Part shown: positions 7,767 to 15,296 of the stretch, piece after piece
Layout: the number at the start of each line of letters is the position of its first letter
How positions within the stretch are numbered: position 1 is the first letter of the stretch
NCBI GenBank assembly: GCA_022824565.1
Contig: JAJDZQ010000112.1
Span: forward strand, 1 to 41,520
Reading direction: 5' to 3'
DNA length: 41,520 nucleotides
From: Anaerolineae bacterium
Lineage (GTDB): Bacteria > Chloroflexota > Anaerolineae > Aggregatilineales > Phototrophicaceae
Translations under genes and position numbers: made by a program
Notes under the pieces: model-generated
The model's database searches: none
Seen by the model: the letters and a program-made list of their open reading frames with translations, nothing else
Told to the model about the DNA's origin: nothing

Positions 7767-8700
7767 AGCTGATGCGCGGGTCGATCACGCGGTAGAGCAT
7801 ATCGACCGCCAGATTCATGAATACCAGCAAGACCGCCACCAGCAGGATACTGCCCTGCACGACCGGATAATCGCGGTTGAGGATGCTTTGGATCAACACC
7901 CGCCCCAGCCCCTTGATGGCGAAGACATTTTCCACCACCACCGAGCCAGAAAATAGCAGCGCCAGCGAGATGCCCATGACAGTGACGACCGGGATCAAGG
8001 CATTGCGCAAGGCATGCCGAAAGATGACGCGGCGCTCGTTCAGCCCCTTGCTGCGCGCCAGGGTGATGTAATCCTGCCCCAGCACTTCCAGCATGGCGCT
8101 GCGTGTCAAGCGGGCGATAGAAGCCGAAAATGGCAAGCCCACCGCCAGCCCGGGCAATATCAAATAGCGCAGCCACTGGTCCAGCCCGGCGCTCATGGGT
8201 CGATAGCCGATGGCGGGGAACCAGCGCAGATTGACAGCGAAGACGATAATGAGCACGATACCTATCCAAAATGAGGGCATGCTGATGCCCAAGAAAGCCG
8301 CGAAGTTGAAGCCATAATCCAGCGGGCTGTCTTTCTTCACCGCCGAAATGACGCCAGCCGACAAGCCCAACGTGAACGACACCAGGAAAGCCACCATCGC
8401 CAGCGATACCGTGCGCGGCACCGCCTCGGCGATCTGCACGCTAACAGCTTGATGACTGCCATATAGCGACTGCCCCAGGTCGCCAGACAGGGTATTGCGC
8501 AGCCAGAAGAGATATTGCACGATGACCGGCTGGTCCAAGCCCAGCTTGGCGCGGATGGCATCGGCGGCAGTAGGATCGACATCTGCCAGCAGCGCGGCAA
8601 TGGGATCGCCCGGCACCGCCCGCAGCATGAAAAAGACCAGGGTGCCCACCGCCCAGACGACAATCAACGCCTGTATCACCCGCGCGACAAAATAGCGCAT
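7759..8700 (-). CDS. ABC transporter permease, DppB/OppB type
   Basis: 313 residues and full length for the family. It opens with MRYFVARVIQALIVVWAVGT and the FFMLRAVPGDP motif that marks DppB/OppB/NikB proteins. The EAA loop (TLARSKGLNERRVIFRHALRN) near residue 215 is the contact site for the ATPase. About six membrane helices are visible. Together with the following permease it forms the channel of a dipeptide/oligopeptide/nickel-class importer. It lies between the binding-protein gene (162 bases upstream) and the second permease (overlapping), so the three form one minus-strand operon starting at the promoter near 10760. Confidence 0.92.
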   Translation of the reverse strand: MRYFVARVIQALIVVWAVGTLVFFMLRAVPGDPIAALLADVDPTAADAIRAKLGLDQPVIVQYLFWLRNTLSGDLGQSLYGSHQAVSVQIAEAVPRTVSLAMVAFLVSFTLGLSAGVISAVKKDSPLDYGFNFAAFLGISMPSFWIGIVLIIVFAVNLRWFPAIGYRPMSAGLDQWLRYLILPGLAVGLPFSASIARLTRSAMLEVLGQDYITLARSKGLNERRVIFRHALRNALIPVVTVMGISLALLFSGSVVVENVFAIKGLGRVLIQSILNRDYPVVQGSILLVAVLLVFMNLAVDMLYRVIDPRISYD

Positions 8701-8749
8701 GTCCCGGTTTGCCCCTGATGCTTTGCTACCAAATCGCTATGTAACCGCC

Positions 8750-8857
8750 CCGGTCCCCCCAAAGAATCGGGGAGAAGGTTTCGCCGCGATTTCGCCAAAA
8801 TATCGGCGCGCGCTTTACCTCCCCCCTGACTTGTCGGGGGGATTGAGGGGGGTCGCC
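8750..8857 (+). repeat. Hairpin repeats between binding-protein and permease genes
   Basis: A short CCCCCC/CGGGGAG pair near 8755-8774 and a full CCCCCTGAC-TT-GTCGGGGGG copy at 8819-8842 with a GATTGAGGGGGG tail. They lie inside the transcribed operon, where such hairpins often protect or trim the upstream mRNA. That role is an inference. Confidence 0.7.
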
Positions 8858-8862
8858 CGCAG

Positions 8863-10698
8863 CTAGCTCAAACTCACCCTATCCAGATCGCGCAAGCCAA
8901 CAATGCGGCTTTCTGGCGGATAAGTCACCTCGGCGCGATGCACAAGAATCTCGGTGCCATGGAAGATGAAGATGGACGCCAGCTTGTCGCTGGTCAATTG
9001 GTTGGCTTCTTGCACCAGAGCCTTGCGCGCGGCGGGGTCGGCGGTGATCGCCTGCTGGTTGATCAATTCGTCGACGCGATCGGCGGCGAAGAAGCCAAAA
9101 TCCCGCTCGCCATATTGTTCGACCAGGTCGGCATCGTTGCGGTTGGCGCCATTAAAGCGCGAGCCGCGCAGCATCCAGTCGACCAAGCCATCGTCAGGAT
9201 CAAAGTCGCCGCCGCTGCCCAGCCGCAGCAGGTCGTATTCCATGCGGTTGGCATCTTCGATCAACACAGTGAAGTCCTTGATGTCCAGCTCGATGGCGAT
9301 GTTGAGGTTGGTGCGGTACATGTCGACGATGACTTCGGCTTGACGGCGTCCGGCCGGCGTGGTCAACAGCTTCAAGGTGGGGAAGCCCTCGCCACCGGGA
9401 TAGCCCGCGTCCGCCAGCAATGCCTGCGCCGCCTCGACATCAAACCGTTGTTCGCTGGTTTCGTTGATGCCGGTGTCGAAGTAATAACCCATCGCCGGAT
9501 TGATCGTGCCGAAGGCTGGCACGCCGCGCCCAAACAAAGCGCGCTGGATGAAGCGCTCGCGATCAAAGGCTTTTGCCAGCGCCAGCCGCACTTTGAAGCC
9601 GTTCTGCTGCTTCAACTCAGCGACCGACAGGTTGAAGTCCTCGACCACCATAGGCTCGCGCCAGGGATTGACGAAGACCGACTGGAAGCCGTTGCCGGGG
9701 ATCTCGTCCACGACCAGGTCGGGGTTCATCAAAAAGCGGTCGACCAACTCGGCAGCCACGCCATTGCCGCCGATGAGGTGGATATCGCCGGTTTCGATCG
9801 CGGCAGCCAGCGGCTCGTTTTCTGGGATGGGGATGATGGTCACCTTGTCGACGACCGGGCGGGCCGGGTCATAATAATCATCGAAGCGCTCCAGCACGAC
9901 TCCCTGCCCCAGCTGGTGCCCAGTAACGCGGAAGGGACCTGTCCCGACCGGCATCAAGCCATAATCTGCCAAGCCCATGCTGTCGATGGCGTTGCTGTTG
10001 ACGATGGTCATGGCGCGGCCGCTGCTGCGTTCCAAGGTCTTGACCAGCAGAGAAGCTTGCGGCTTGCCCAGGGTCAACTGCACGGTCATGTCGTCCAACG
10101 CGACCACATCCAGCACATTGACCAGGTTGCCATAGTGAATCGACTGCTCGGGATCTTTGGAGCGATTGTATGTGAAGACGACATCGGCAGCCGAAAAAGC
10201 ATCGCCATTGTGCCAGGTGACGCCTTCGCGCAGGTTGAATGTCCACACCAAGCCATCATCAGAAACAGTCCAGTCGGTGGCCAAGTCGCCTTCTGCCACC
10301 AGGTCGGCATTGATATGCGTCAAGCCGCTGAGCACATTGGATGCCACCTGGAATTGCAGCACCTGGTTGATCTGCGCGGGATCGAGGGTGGTGATTTCTG
10401 CTGTGCCCGCCCAGCCACAAATCAGGTGTCCGCCGCCCTGGGCGAAAGCGCGCGTGGCTGTTGGCAGAGCGATGCCAGCCGCCCCCAGCAGATGCGACAA
10501 GGACAGCGAGCCGCCCGAGGCCGCCACCAGCCGCATAAATGAACGCCGGCTCAGCTTCGGACCGCTGATCTCGTCTTTGCTCAAGCCAAAGAGCGGATCG
10601 GCCGGGTCAAAGTCATAGGCGCGGCGCTGCTCCTCGGCGATGCGCGCTTTCTGCTCGCCAGTCAGGCGCGCAAATAGGTCTTGTAGTCGTTTGTTCAT
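8863..10698 (-). CDS. Peptide/nickel-class ABC transporter substrate-binding protein (Tat signal)
   Basis: 611 residues of the SBP_bac_5 (DppA/OppA) family, shown by GVTWHNGDAFSAADVVFTYNR around residue 155. A cytoplasmic lead of about 48 residues precedes a twin-arginine motif, SRRSFMRL, with Arg51-Arg52. A hydrophobic stretch and a plausible AFA cleavage site near residue 86 follow, so the protein is likely exported folded by Tat. No lipobox cysteine is seen, so membrane anchoring is unclear. GGAGG lies eight bases before the ATG, and a near-consensus promoter sits about 60-90 bases upstream. It heads the operon with the two permeases. The ligand cannot be read; the peptidases nearby suggest peptides. 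Confidence 0.92.
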   Translation of the reverse strand: MNKRLQDLFARLTGEQKARIAEEQRRAYDFDPADPLFGLSKDEISGPKLSRRSFMRLVAASGGSLSLSHLLGAAGIALPTATRAFAQGGGHLICGWAGTAEITTLDPAQINQVLQFQVASNVLSGLTHINADLVAEGDLATDWTVSDDGLVWTFNLREGVTWHNGDAFSAADVVFTYNRSKDPEQSIHYGNLVNVLDVVALDDMTVQLTLGKPQASLLVKTLERSSGRAMTIVNSNAIDSMGLADYGLMPVGTGPFRVTGHQLGQGVVLERFDDYYDPARPVVDKVTIIPIPENEPLAAAIETGDIHLIGGNGVAAELVDRFLMNPDLVVDEIPGNGFQSVFVNPWREPMVVEDFNLSVAELKQQNGFKVRLALAKAFDRERFIQRALFGRGVPAFGTINPAMGYYFDTGINETSEQRFDVEAAQALLADAGYPGGEGFPTLKLLTTPAGRRQAEVIVDMYRTNLNIAIELDIKDFTVLIEDANRMEYDLLRLGSGGDFDPDDGLVDWMLRGSRFNGANRNDADLVEQYGERDFGFFAADRVDELINQQAITADPAARKALVQEANQLTSDKLASIFIFHGTEILVHRAEVTYPPESRIVGLRDLDRVSLS

Positions 10699-10756
10699 CT
10701 TCGTCCTCCGTCCTGTTTACCTGGTTTAGACTACAAATCATATTCCTTGCAAGAAG

Positions 10757-10785
10757 AGTATAGAAGCTCGGCGCGTCTCATGCAA
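10757..10785 (-). promoter_or_regulatory. Promoter of the ABC importer operon
   Basis: On the minus strand TTGCAT (10785-10780) and TATACT (10762-10757) are spaced 17 bases apart, a near-consensus housekeeping promoter. The transcript would start near 10750 with a leader of about 50 bases before the binding-protein ATG, which has a strong GGAGG. Confidence 0.72.
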
Positions 10786-10795
10786 AAAGATGAAA

Positions 10796-11040
10796 GCTCC
10801 TCCCGCATTTTGGGGGGACAGGACAGGTTTCCAAGCGAGCGCACCCCACCCCCAGCCCTCCCCAAAGAGACAGCGTAGGGGCGAGGCGGTGACTCGCCCA
10901 TTTAACCCCTCCCCCAGCCCCTCCCCAACAGGTTGGAGAGGGTAGCCAATGCCTTATGCTCCTTCCGACCCGAAAGGTGGATTGATTGGGTGTGAAAAGC
11001 CCCTCCCTCATTTTGGGGCAGGGATTTGGGGTGGGGGGAT
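10796..11040 (+). repeat. Composite GC-rich repeat, copy 1 (3' side of acyl-CoA ligase)
   Basis: Parts in order: GTAGGGGCGAGG...ACTCGCCCA palindrome half (10875-10900), CCCCTCCCC/GAGAGGG hairpin with AAC/GTT tip (10918-10945), TAGCCAATGCCTTAT, GACCCGAAAGGTGGATTGAT, and a CCCCTCCCTCATTTTGGGG segment ending in GGGGTGGGGG. The same modules in the same order and orientation recur at 12849-13087. Apart from the promoter at 10757-10785, the gap between the two minus-strand genes holds no gene. Confidence 0.85.
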
Positions 11041-11062
11041 GATAACACCAGATCAACATAGA

Positions 11063-12565
11063 CTATTCGCAAACTTGCGCGCGCAGGGCAGCTTTCTGCA
11101 CTTTGCCCAGGGCATTGCGAGGCAAGTCGGCGGCGAAGATCACCCGGCGCGGCGTTTTGTAGGCAGCCAGCCGTTCGCGGCAGTGCGCGCAAAGTTCGTC
11201 CGCAGCCGGGGCAGCGCCTGGCTCGGGCACGATGACCGCCACGACCAGCTCGCCCCACTCCGCATCTGGGCAGCCGATCACTGCGCAAGCCGCCACATCC
11301 GCGTGCGTCATCAAGGCCAATTCCACTTCGGGCGGATAAACATTCAAGCCGCCGCTGATGATGAGGTCTTTGGCGCGCCCCTTGAGGGTGAAGTAGCCAT
11401 CGTGCGAGCGAGAACCCAGATCGCCCGTGCGCAGCCAGCCATCTTCTGTGAACGCTTGCGCGGTCTTTTCGGGCTGCCGCCAATAACCAGCGAAGACATG
11501 CGCGCCGCGAATCTGCACTTCGCCCACCACATCATTGGGCAGGGGCAGGTCGGTTTCGGGGTCGGCGATGCGCGCCTGCACGCCTGGCAGGGGACCGCCA
11601 ACACAGCCAACGCGCCGCTCGCCATGCAGTGGATTGGACAGGTTCATGCCTGTCTCGGTCATGCCATACCGTTCCAGCAGGGTCACGCCGAAGGTGCGCT
11701 GATAGCCAAAAAAGAGATCGTCGGGCAGGCGGTCGCTGCCAGAAGTCAACAGCCGCATATGGCCCAGGGCGATGCGCCGCCCGGCCGCTTGCGCATAGAG
11801 TCGCCGGTGCATGGTGGGCACACCCATGAAGACCGAGTAGCGCCGGCTTTGCAGCAAGTCCAGCACAGCCGCCGCGTCAAAGCCAGGCAGCAGGTCGGCG
11901 GTCGCGCCAGCATGCAGCGCTCCGTGCAGCGCCACAACCAGCCCGTGCACATGAAAGATGGGCAGCGCATGCAGCAGCCTATCGTCCGCGCGCCAGCCCC
12001 AGGCTGAATGCAAGGCCTGGATGTTGGCAGTCAAGTTGCCATGCGTAATCAGCGCGCCTTTGGGACGGCTGGTTGTGCCGCTGGTATACAGCATCATGGC
12101 CGTCTGGTCGGGATCGCCGGGCGGGCTCACGGGGTTGGCGGAATAGCTGCCGACGCGCTCCAGCCAGGGCGAACTCGCGTCGATGAAGAGGGTCTCTTGC
12201 AGCGCTGGCAGGCTGGCGATCATCTCGGCAAGCGCCGACTGTTTCGCCACATCGGCGAATAACAAGCGAGCGCCCGCATCTGCCAAGAAGTAGCGCAATT
12301 CGGCAGGCGGATAACCAGGATTCAAGGGCAGAAATACCGCGCCAATTTGCATCGCCGCCAGATGCAGGTAAATGAAGGGCAGGCATTTGGGCAGCTGCAC
12401 AGCCAGCCGGTCGCCAGGTTCGGTGCCCAGCGCGCGCAGAAAGTGGGCCGTGCGACTGGTCGTTTCTGCCAACTGCGCATAGCTGACCGCCTCGCCACCG
12501 CTGAACTGGATAGCGGTTTTTTGCGGATTGCTTCGGCAGTTTTCGGCGATGGCATCGAGGAACAT
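11063..12565 (-). CDS. Acyl-CoA ligase of the AMP-binding family, malonyl-CoA synthetase (MatB)-like
   Basis: About 500 residues from the ATG at 12565. The adenylate-forming motifs are clear: [11 protein letters not shown] (phosphate loop), [20 protein letters not shown] and the C-terminal [16 protein letters not shown] hinge with the lysine-bearing tail GKVQKAALR. Segments such as [18 protein letters not shown] and [11 protein letters not shown] match malonyl-CoA synthetases better than long-chain ligases, so a short dicarboxylic or carboxylic acid substrate is likely; this is from recall of the family and not proven. The frame extends to 12667 but the extra residues are non-conserved. The gene stands alone, flanked on both sides by copies of the composite repeat in direct orientation. 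Confidence 0.85.
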   Translation of the reverse strand: MFLDAIAENCRSNPQKTAIQFSGGEAVSYAQLAETTSRTAHFLRALGTEPGDRLAVQLPKCLPFIYLHLAAMQIGAVFLPLNPGYPPAELRYFLADAGARLLFADVAKQSALAEMIASLPALQETLFIDASSPWLERVGSYSANPVSPPGDPDQTAMMLYTSGTTSRPKGALITHGNLTANIQALHSAWGWRADDRLLHALPIFHVHGLVVALHGALHAGATADLLPGFDAAAVLDLLQSRRYSVFMGVPTMHRRLYAQAAGRRIALGHMRLLTSGSDRLPDDLFFGYQRTFGVTLLERYGMTETGMNLSNPLHGERRVGCVGGPLPGVQARIADPETDLPLPNDVVGEVQIRGAHVFAGYWRQPEKTAQAFTEDGWLRTGDLGSRSHDGYFTLKGRAKDLIISGGLNVYPPEVELALMTHADVAACAVIGCPDAEWGELVVAVIVPEPGAAPAADELCAHCRERLAAYKTPRRVIFAADLPRNALGKVQKAALRAQVCE

Positions 12566-12678
12566 AGGCAACCTGTACTGGTTCGTGATTAAATTATCGT
12601 TGTACCCTAATATCGCCACAGAAGTAAAGGCAAGTAAGTCATGCGACAACCAGGCAACGCCGCTCAAATTCGAAATCC

Positions 12679-12748
12679 GTAGGGGCTAGACTTGTCTCGC
12701 CCATAATTTCTCCGTTGACCCTGTGGGCGACTCAAGAGGCGCCCCTAC
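12679..12748. repeat. 70-base element with imperfect terminal inverted repeats
   Basis: The left end (12679-12703) begins GTAGGGGC and ends TCGCCCA. The right end (12724-12748) is its reverse complement with 19 of 25 positions matching. The same 25-base end motif occurs singly in the composite repeats near 10875 and 12888 and at 14271. It looks like a small non-coding palindromic element (REP/MITE-like). Confidence 0.65.
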
Positions 12749-12758
12749 GACGTTCCTC

Positions 12759-12797
12759 CATATTGTTGCACTACTTCATATTGTTGCACTACTTCAT
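12759..12797. repeat. 18-base tandem duplication
   Basis: Two perfect copies of CATATTGTTGCACTACTT (12759-12776 and 12777-12794) followed by a partial third (CAT). It lies in the non-coding gap upstream of the acyl-CoA ligase gene and is AT-rich compared with its surroundings. Confidence 0.85.
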
Positions 12798-12848
12798 TGG
12801 ACTTACTTAAGACACAGCGAGCACGGATAACACAGCGCGTGTAGAGAG

Positions 12849-13087
12849 CACTTCAACCCCTCCCCCAGCCCCTCCCTAATGAGACAGCGTAGGGGCGAGG
12901 CGGTGACTCGCCCATTTAACCCCTCCCCCAGCCCCTCCCCGACGAGTCAGGGAGGGTAGCCAATGCCTTATCCTCCCGACCCGACAGGTGGATTGATGGT
13001 GGGTGAAAATCCCCTCCCTCATGTTGGGGGAGGGGATTGGGGTGGGGGTCAGCCTCCCCCTGACTTGTCGGGGGGACCTGGGGGTGA
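12849..13087 (+). repeat. Composite GC-rich repeat, copy 2 (5' side of acyl-CoA ligase)
   Basis: Same module order as copy 1. The hairpin tip has changed to GAC/GTC (12940-12949), so pairing is kept. The end carries an additional CCCCCTGAC-TT-GTCGGGGGG copy (13054-13074) before the stop codon of the C45-family gene. The stretch 12566-13091 holds no gene: it contains only the 70-base element, the 18-base tandem repeat and this composite repeat. Confidence 0.85.
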
Positions 13088-13091
13088 ACAA

Positions 13092-14177
13092 TCAGATAAC
13101 GAAACGTTCGTAGCTGCCATCGGCGGGCGGACCCCAAACCGACCAGAATTCGCCGCTGGACGGGCACATGATGGCCGCGCCGCAGCTTTCTACATGCATG
13201 GGCGGTTTCGGTCGCGCGCAGATCGCCACTTCGTCGCGCGTCAGTTCCATCAGGTCGTCCAGGCTGGCTGCGGGATTATCCAGCAATTCCTGGGCGCGCC
13301 GCAGACGATTGCGCGAGCTGGCTTGCGATTCGGGTGGTCGTTCCCGCTCGATATCCAGATTCTGCTGGATGAGGCAGTGGTTGGTGTGGATGATGGATTT
13401 GTCCTGCAGCGGGCGGACATGCTGGCGCGTGGACATGGCTTCGACTTCATAACCGCGCCCTCGCTTGTCCATCAGCATATAATTGTGCGCGCCGGCCAGC
13501 TTGGCTTCTGTCAGGCAGGCCAGCGCCGCTTCGATGCTCGTCTGCTGCAAGATCTTGCGCACGACGAATACCCAGGTGACGCCGATCTGCCCGTCAGCCG
13601 CCATCAGGTTGTTGATGCCGACGCAGATGCCGGCGCTGTTCATGCCGATCATGCCCACGCAGCCGGTGATGGTGAATGCCAGGAATGCCGGCGCAGCTTC
13701 GGGCTTGCCGCGCAGCAGAATGACATAGGGAGTCGCCGAAGCGTGCATATCCCAAGTCTGCCCAAAGTAGCCGACTCCCGCGGCGCTGCGACAGCCCGGC
13801 AGCATAAAGGCCGTGCAATTGTCGGCGGACCGCGCTGTTGGTTGTGCCATTCCACCACAGTTGTAGACGACATCGATGAAGTCGGTGAAACCGTTGTTGA
13901 TGACCAACTCGGCCAGGCTCAGCCCGGTCGCATCGGCCATGCCGCGCAGCTCGTCCATCAGCTCCGGCGCATAGGCGATGTGCTCTTCGACGCAGGCGGC
14001 TGCCAGGTCGAGCACAGCTGCGCGCGTCAGGCTGCGTCCCGTCCATTTGGCGTCCATGCACAGGCGCACACGCTCTTCGGTGAACATGTGGATCTCGTCA
14101 TGGAAGCGCTTCCCATGCGCGAAGCCCATTGTATAGGGGCTGCCCTGCAGGTCGATGACGCGGAGTTTGTTCAGCAT
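13092..14177 (-). CDS. C45-family acyltransferase/amidohydrolase (penicillin acyltransferase-like)
   Basis: 361 residues related to isopenicillin-N acyltransferase (peptidase family C45, Ntn-hydrolase fold). The candidate nucleophile is Cys121 in ADNCTAF, before which these proteins cut themselves to expose the N-terminal cysteine. The later GMIGMNSAGICVGINNL segment is also typical. The N-terminus GSPYTMGFAHGKRFHDEI matches the family pro-region. Substrates are N-acyl amides or acyl-CoA-dependent transfers; none can be assigned here. Its position beside an acyl-CoA ligase and peptidases fits acyl-amino-acid or peptide metabolism (inference). The ATG at 14177 is the natural start. Confidence 0.85.
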   Translation of the reverse strand: MLNKLRVIDLQGSPYTMGFAHGKRFHDEIHMFTEERVRLCMDAKWTGRSLTRAAVLDLAAACVEEHIAYAPELMDELRGMADATGLSLAELVINNGFTDFIDVVYNCGGMAQPTARSADNCTAFMLPGCRSAAGVGYFGQTWDMHASATPYVILLRGKPEAAPAFLAFTITGCVGMIGMNSAGICVGINNLMAADGQIGVTWVFVVRKILQQTSIEAALACLTEAKLAGAHNYMLMDKRGRGYEVEAMSTRQHVRPLQDKSIIHTNHCLIQQNLDIERERPPESQASSRNRLRRAQELLDNPAASLDDLMELTRDEVAICARPKPPMHVESCGAAIMCPSSGEFWSVWGPPADGSYERFVI

Positions 14178-14195
14178 AGCTTCACCACCAATTTT

Positions 14196-14310
14196 GCAAC
14201 GGTTTTACCACAAAGACACGCAGCGCACAAACAGTCTTTGCCACAGAGGCACAGAGCGCCGGGCATTGCTGTAGGGGCGATGCGCTGACTCGCCCGCTCC
14301 CCCTGCGCTG
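14196..14310. repeat. Non-coding gap with short repeats
   Basis: The gap contains ACCACAAAGACACGCAG and CCACAGAGGCACAGAG, two diverged copies of a simple motif common in intergenic DNA. A GTAGGGGCGA...TGACTCGCCCG motif (14271-14296) follows, matching the ends of the 70-base element. No gene or clear terminator is seen. Confidence 0.55.
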
Positions 14311-14316
14311 ACTGTG

Positions 14317-15285
14317 CTAGACCTTGTCCATCTCGGCGCGCACGGTATCCAGCAGGTTATCGGCGCGGATTTGCGCCAGGGTATAGCAGGGACCGCCCAA
14401 CTGGTCTGCCAGTCTTTGCGCCAAGCCCTGGTCAAAGGCAACATGCTCCATGTTGATGGTGACCGTGCGAATATCGGCTTCGTGGATGCGGCGCGCGATT
14501 GAATGCGCTTCGTCTTGCGGCGAAACTGTGTCGCTGATCGACACATTGCCCGCGCCATCGGTGAGCAGGATCATCATGGGCATGACATCGGGATTGAGGT
14601 TCTTTTCGCGCATGACGGCTTCGTAGGTCATCAGCAAGCCGGCCGAAAGCGGGGTCTTGCCGCCGACCGGGATATCGGACATGGCTTCCTTCGCCAGCAC
14701 GACCGAATTGGTGGGCGGCAGCACCAGCGAGGCGCGGTCTTTTTGGAATACGACCAGCCCGACCCGATCGCGGCGTTGATAGGCATCGGTCAGCAGCGAC
14801 ATGATCGCGCCTTTGGTGGCTTGCATGCGCTCCGACACAGCCATGCTCCACGAGGCATCGACTGTGAACATGATGAGGTTGCTGGCTTTGCGCACGCGCA
14901 CTTTTTCTTGCAGGTCGCTTTTGCGCAGCGCATAGGCCATGCCGGTTTCCTGCTTTTGCTCGTCGCGCTCGACCTGGTGAGGAGCGGCAGCGCGCAGGGT
15001 GGCATCAAAGGCGATATCGCGCGGTTTTTCGCCAGCTTGTTTGGCGCGCACATAACGCCCGCGTTTGCGATCGGTGCGGGTCGTAGAGCGCCGTCCGGAT
15101 TGACGACGCGTCATCCTGTCCAACTGCGTGTTGAGCTTGCGCGTCTCGAATTCGGCTCGCGATTCGACCTGCTGCCCGCCCTCCCACCAGCGCGCGTCGG
15201 AGGTGGGGAAGACATCTTGCGGGGCAGCTTCGGCTTGGCTGAGCTCTTGTTCGGTCTGTTCGCCTTCGCCGCTTACCGTCTCACT
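14317..15285 (-). CDS. ChlD/BchD-type VWA domain, probably read as a -1 frameshift extension of the upstream ATPase
   Basis: 322 codons after the shift site. A Glu/Gln-rich linker comes first, as in the medium chelatase subunit, then a von Willebrand A domain with the metal-binding DASWS motif near MFTVDASWSM and a second strand MMILLTDGAGN. The frame has no start codon with a ribosome site: TTG at 15123 and ATG at 15114 are the only candidates, and either would discard the linker and its conserved-looking sequence. Reading into this frame from the ATPase by a -1 slip at the A-run gives a 692-residue protein, the size of a complete ChlD-like ATPase-VWA subunit. Such proteins act with ChlH/CobN to insert magnesium or cobalt into tetrapyrroles; the large subunit is not in this window. 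Confidence 0.8.
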   Translation of the reverse strand, partial: SETVSGEGEQTEQELSQAEAAPQDVFPTSDARWWEGGQQVESRAEFETRKLNTQLDRMTRRQSGRRSTTRTDRKRGRYVRAKQAGEKPRDIAFDATLRAAAPHQVERDEQKQETGMAYALRKSDLQEKVRVRKASNLIMFTVDASWSMAVSERMQATKGAIMSLLTDAYQRRDRVGLVVFQKDRASLVLPPTNSVVLAKEAMSDIPVGGKTPLSAGLLMTYEAVMREKNLNPDVMPMMILLTDGAGNVSISDTVSPQDEAHSIARRIHEADIRTVTINMEHVAFDQGLAQRLADQLGGPCYTLAQIRADNLLDTVRAEMDKV

Positions 15286-15296
15286 TTTTTTTTAGA
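15273..15296 (-). promoter_or_regulatory. Candidate programmed -1 frameshift (or slippage) site
   Basis: On the mRNA strand the ATPase frame reads TCT followed by nine A (15293-15285), then GTG AGA CGG TAA. This contains the slippery heptamer A-AAA-AAA. A shift of -1 on the last A gives AGT GAG ACG GTA, entering the open VWA frame. The zero-frame stop is four codons beyond the run. The VWA frame is closed immediately upstream by a TAA overlapping the A-run, so the two frames meet exactly here. No well-placed internal Shine-Dalgarno or strong downstream stem was found. Confidence 0.65.

Noticed and set aside
8938-10542. Long plus-strand open frame opposite the binding-protein gene
   Set aside because: It is a high-GC antisense shadow: the minus-strand frame encodes a recognisable SBP_bac_5 protein with a promoter and ribosome site, while the opposite translation has no family motifs.
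12759-12797. Possible CRISPR-like or iteron repeat
   Set aside because: Only two full tandem units with no spacers, and no replication or Cas gene nearby.
12963-14288. Plus-strand frame covering the C45 gene and the adjacent repeat
   Set aside because: Its first part is translated repeat and the rest is the complement of a recognised enzyme.
15285-15293. Nine-T tract as a plain sequencing error splitting one gene
   Set aside because: Cannot be excluded from the sequence alone. It was not preferred because both alternative products have the sizes of known subunits and the run matches a slippery heptamer; it is reported as a candidate.
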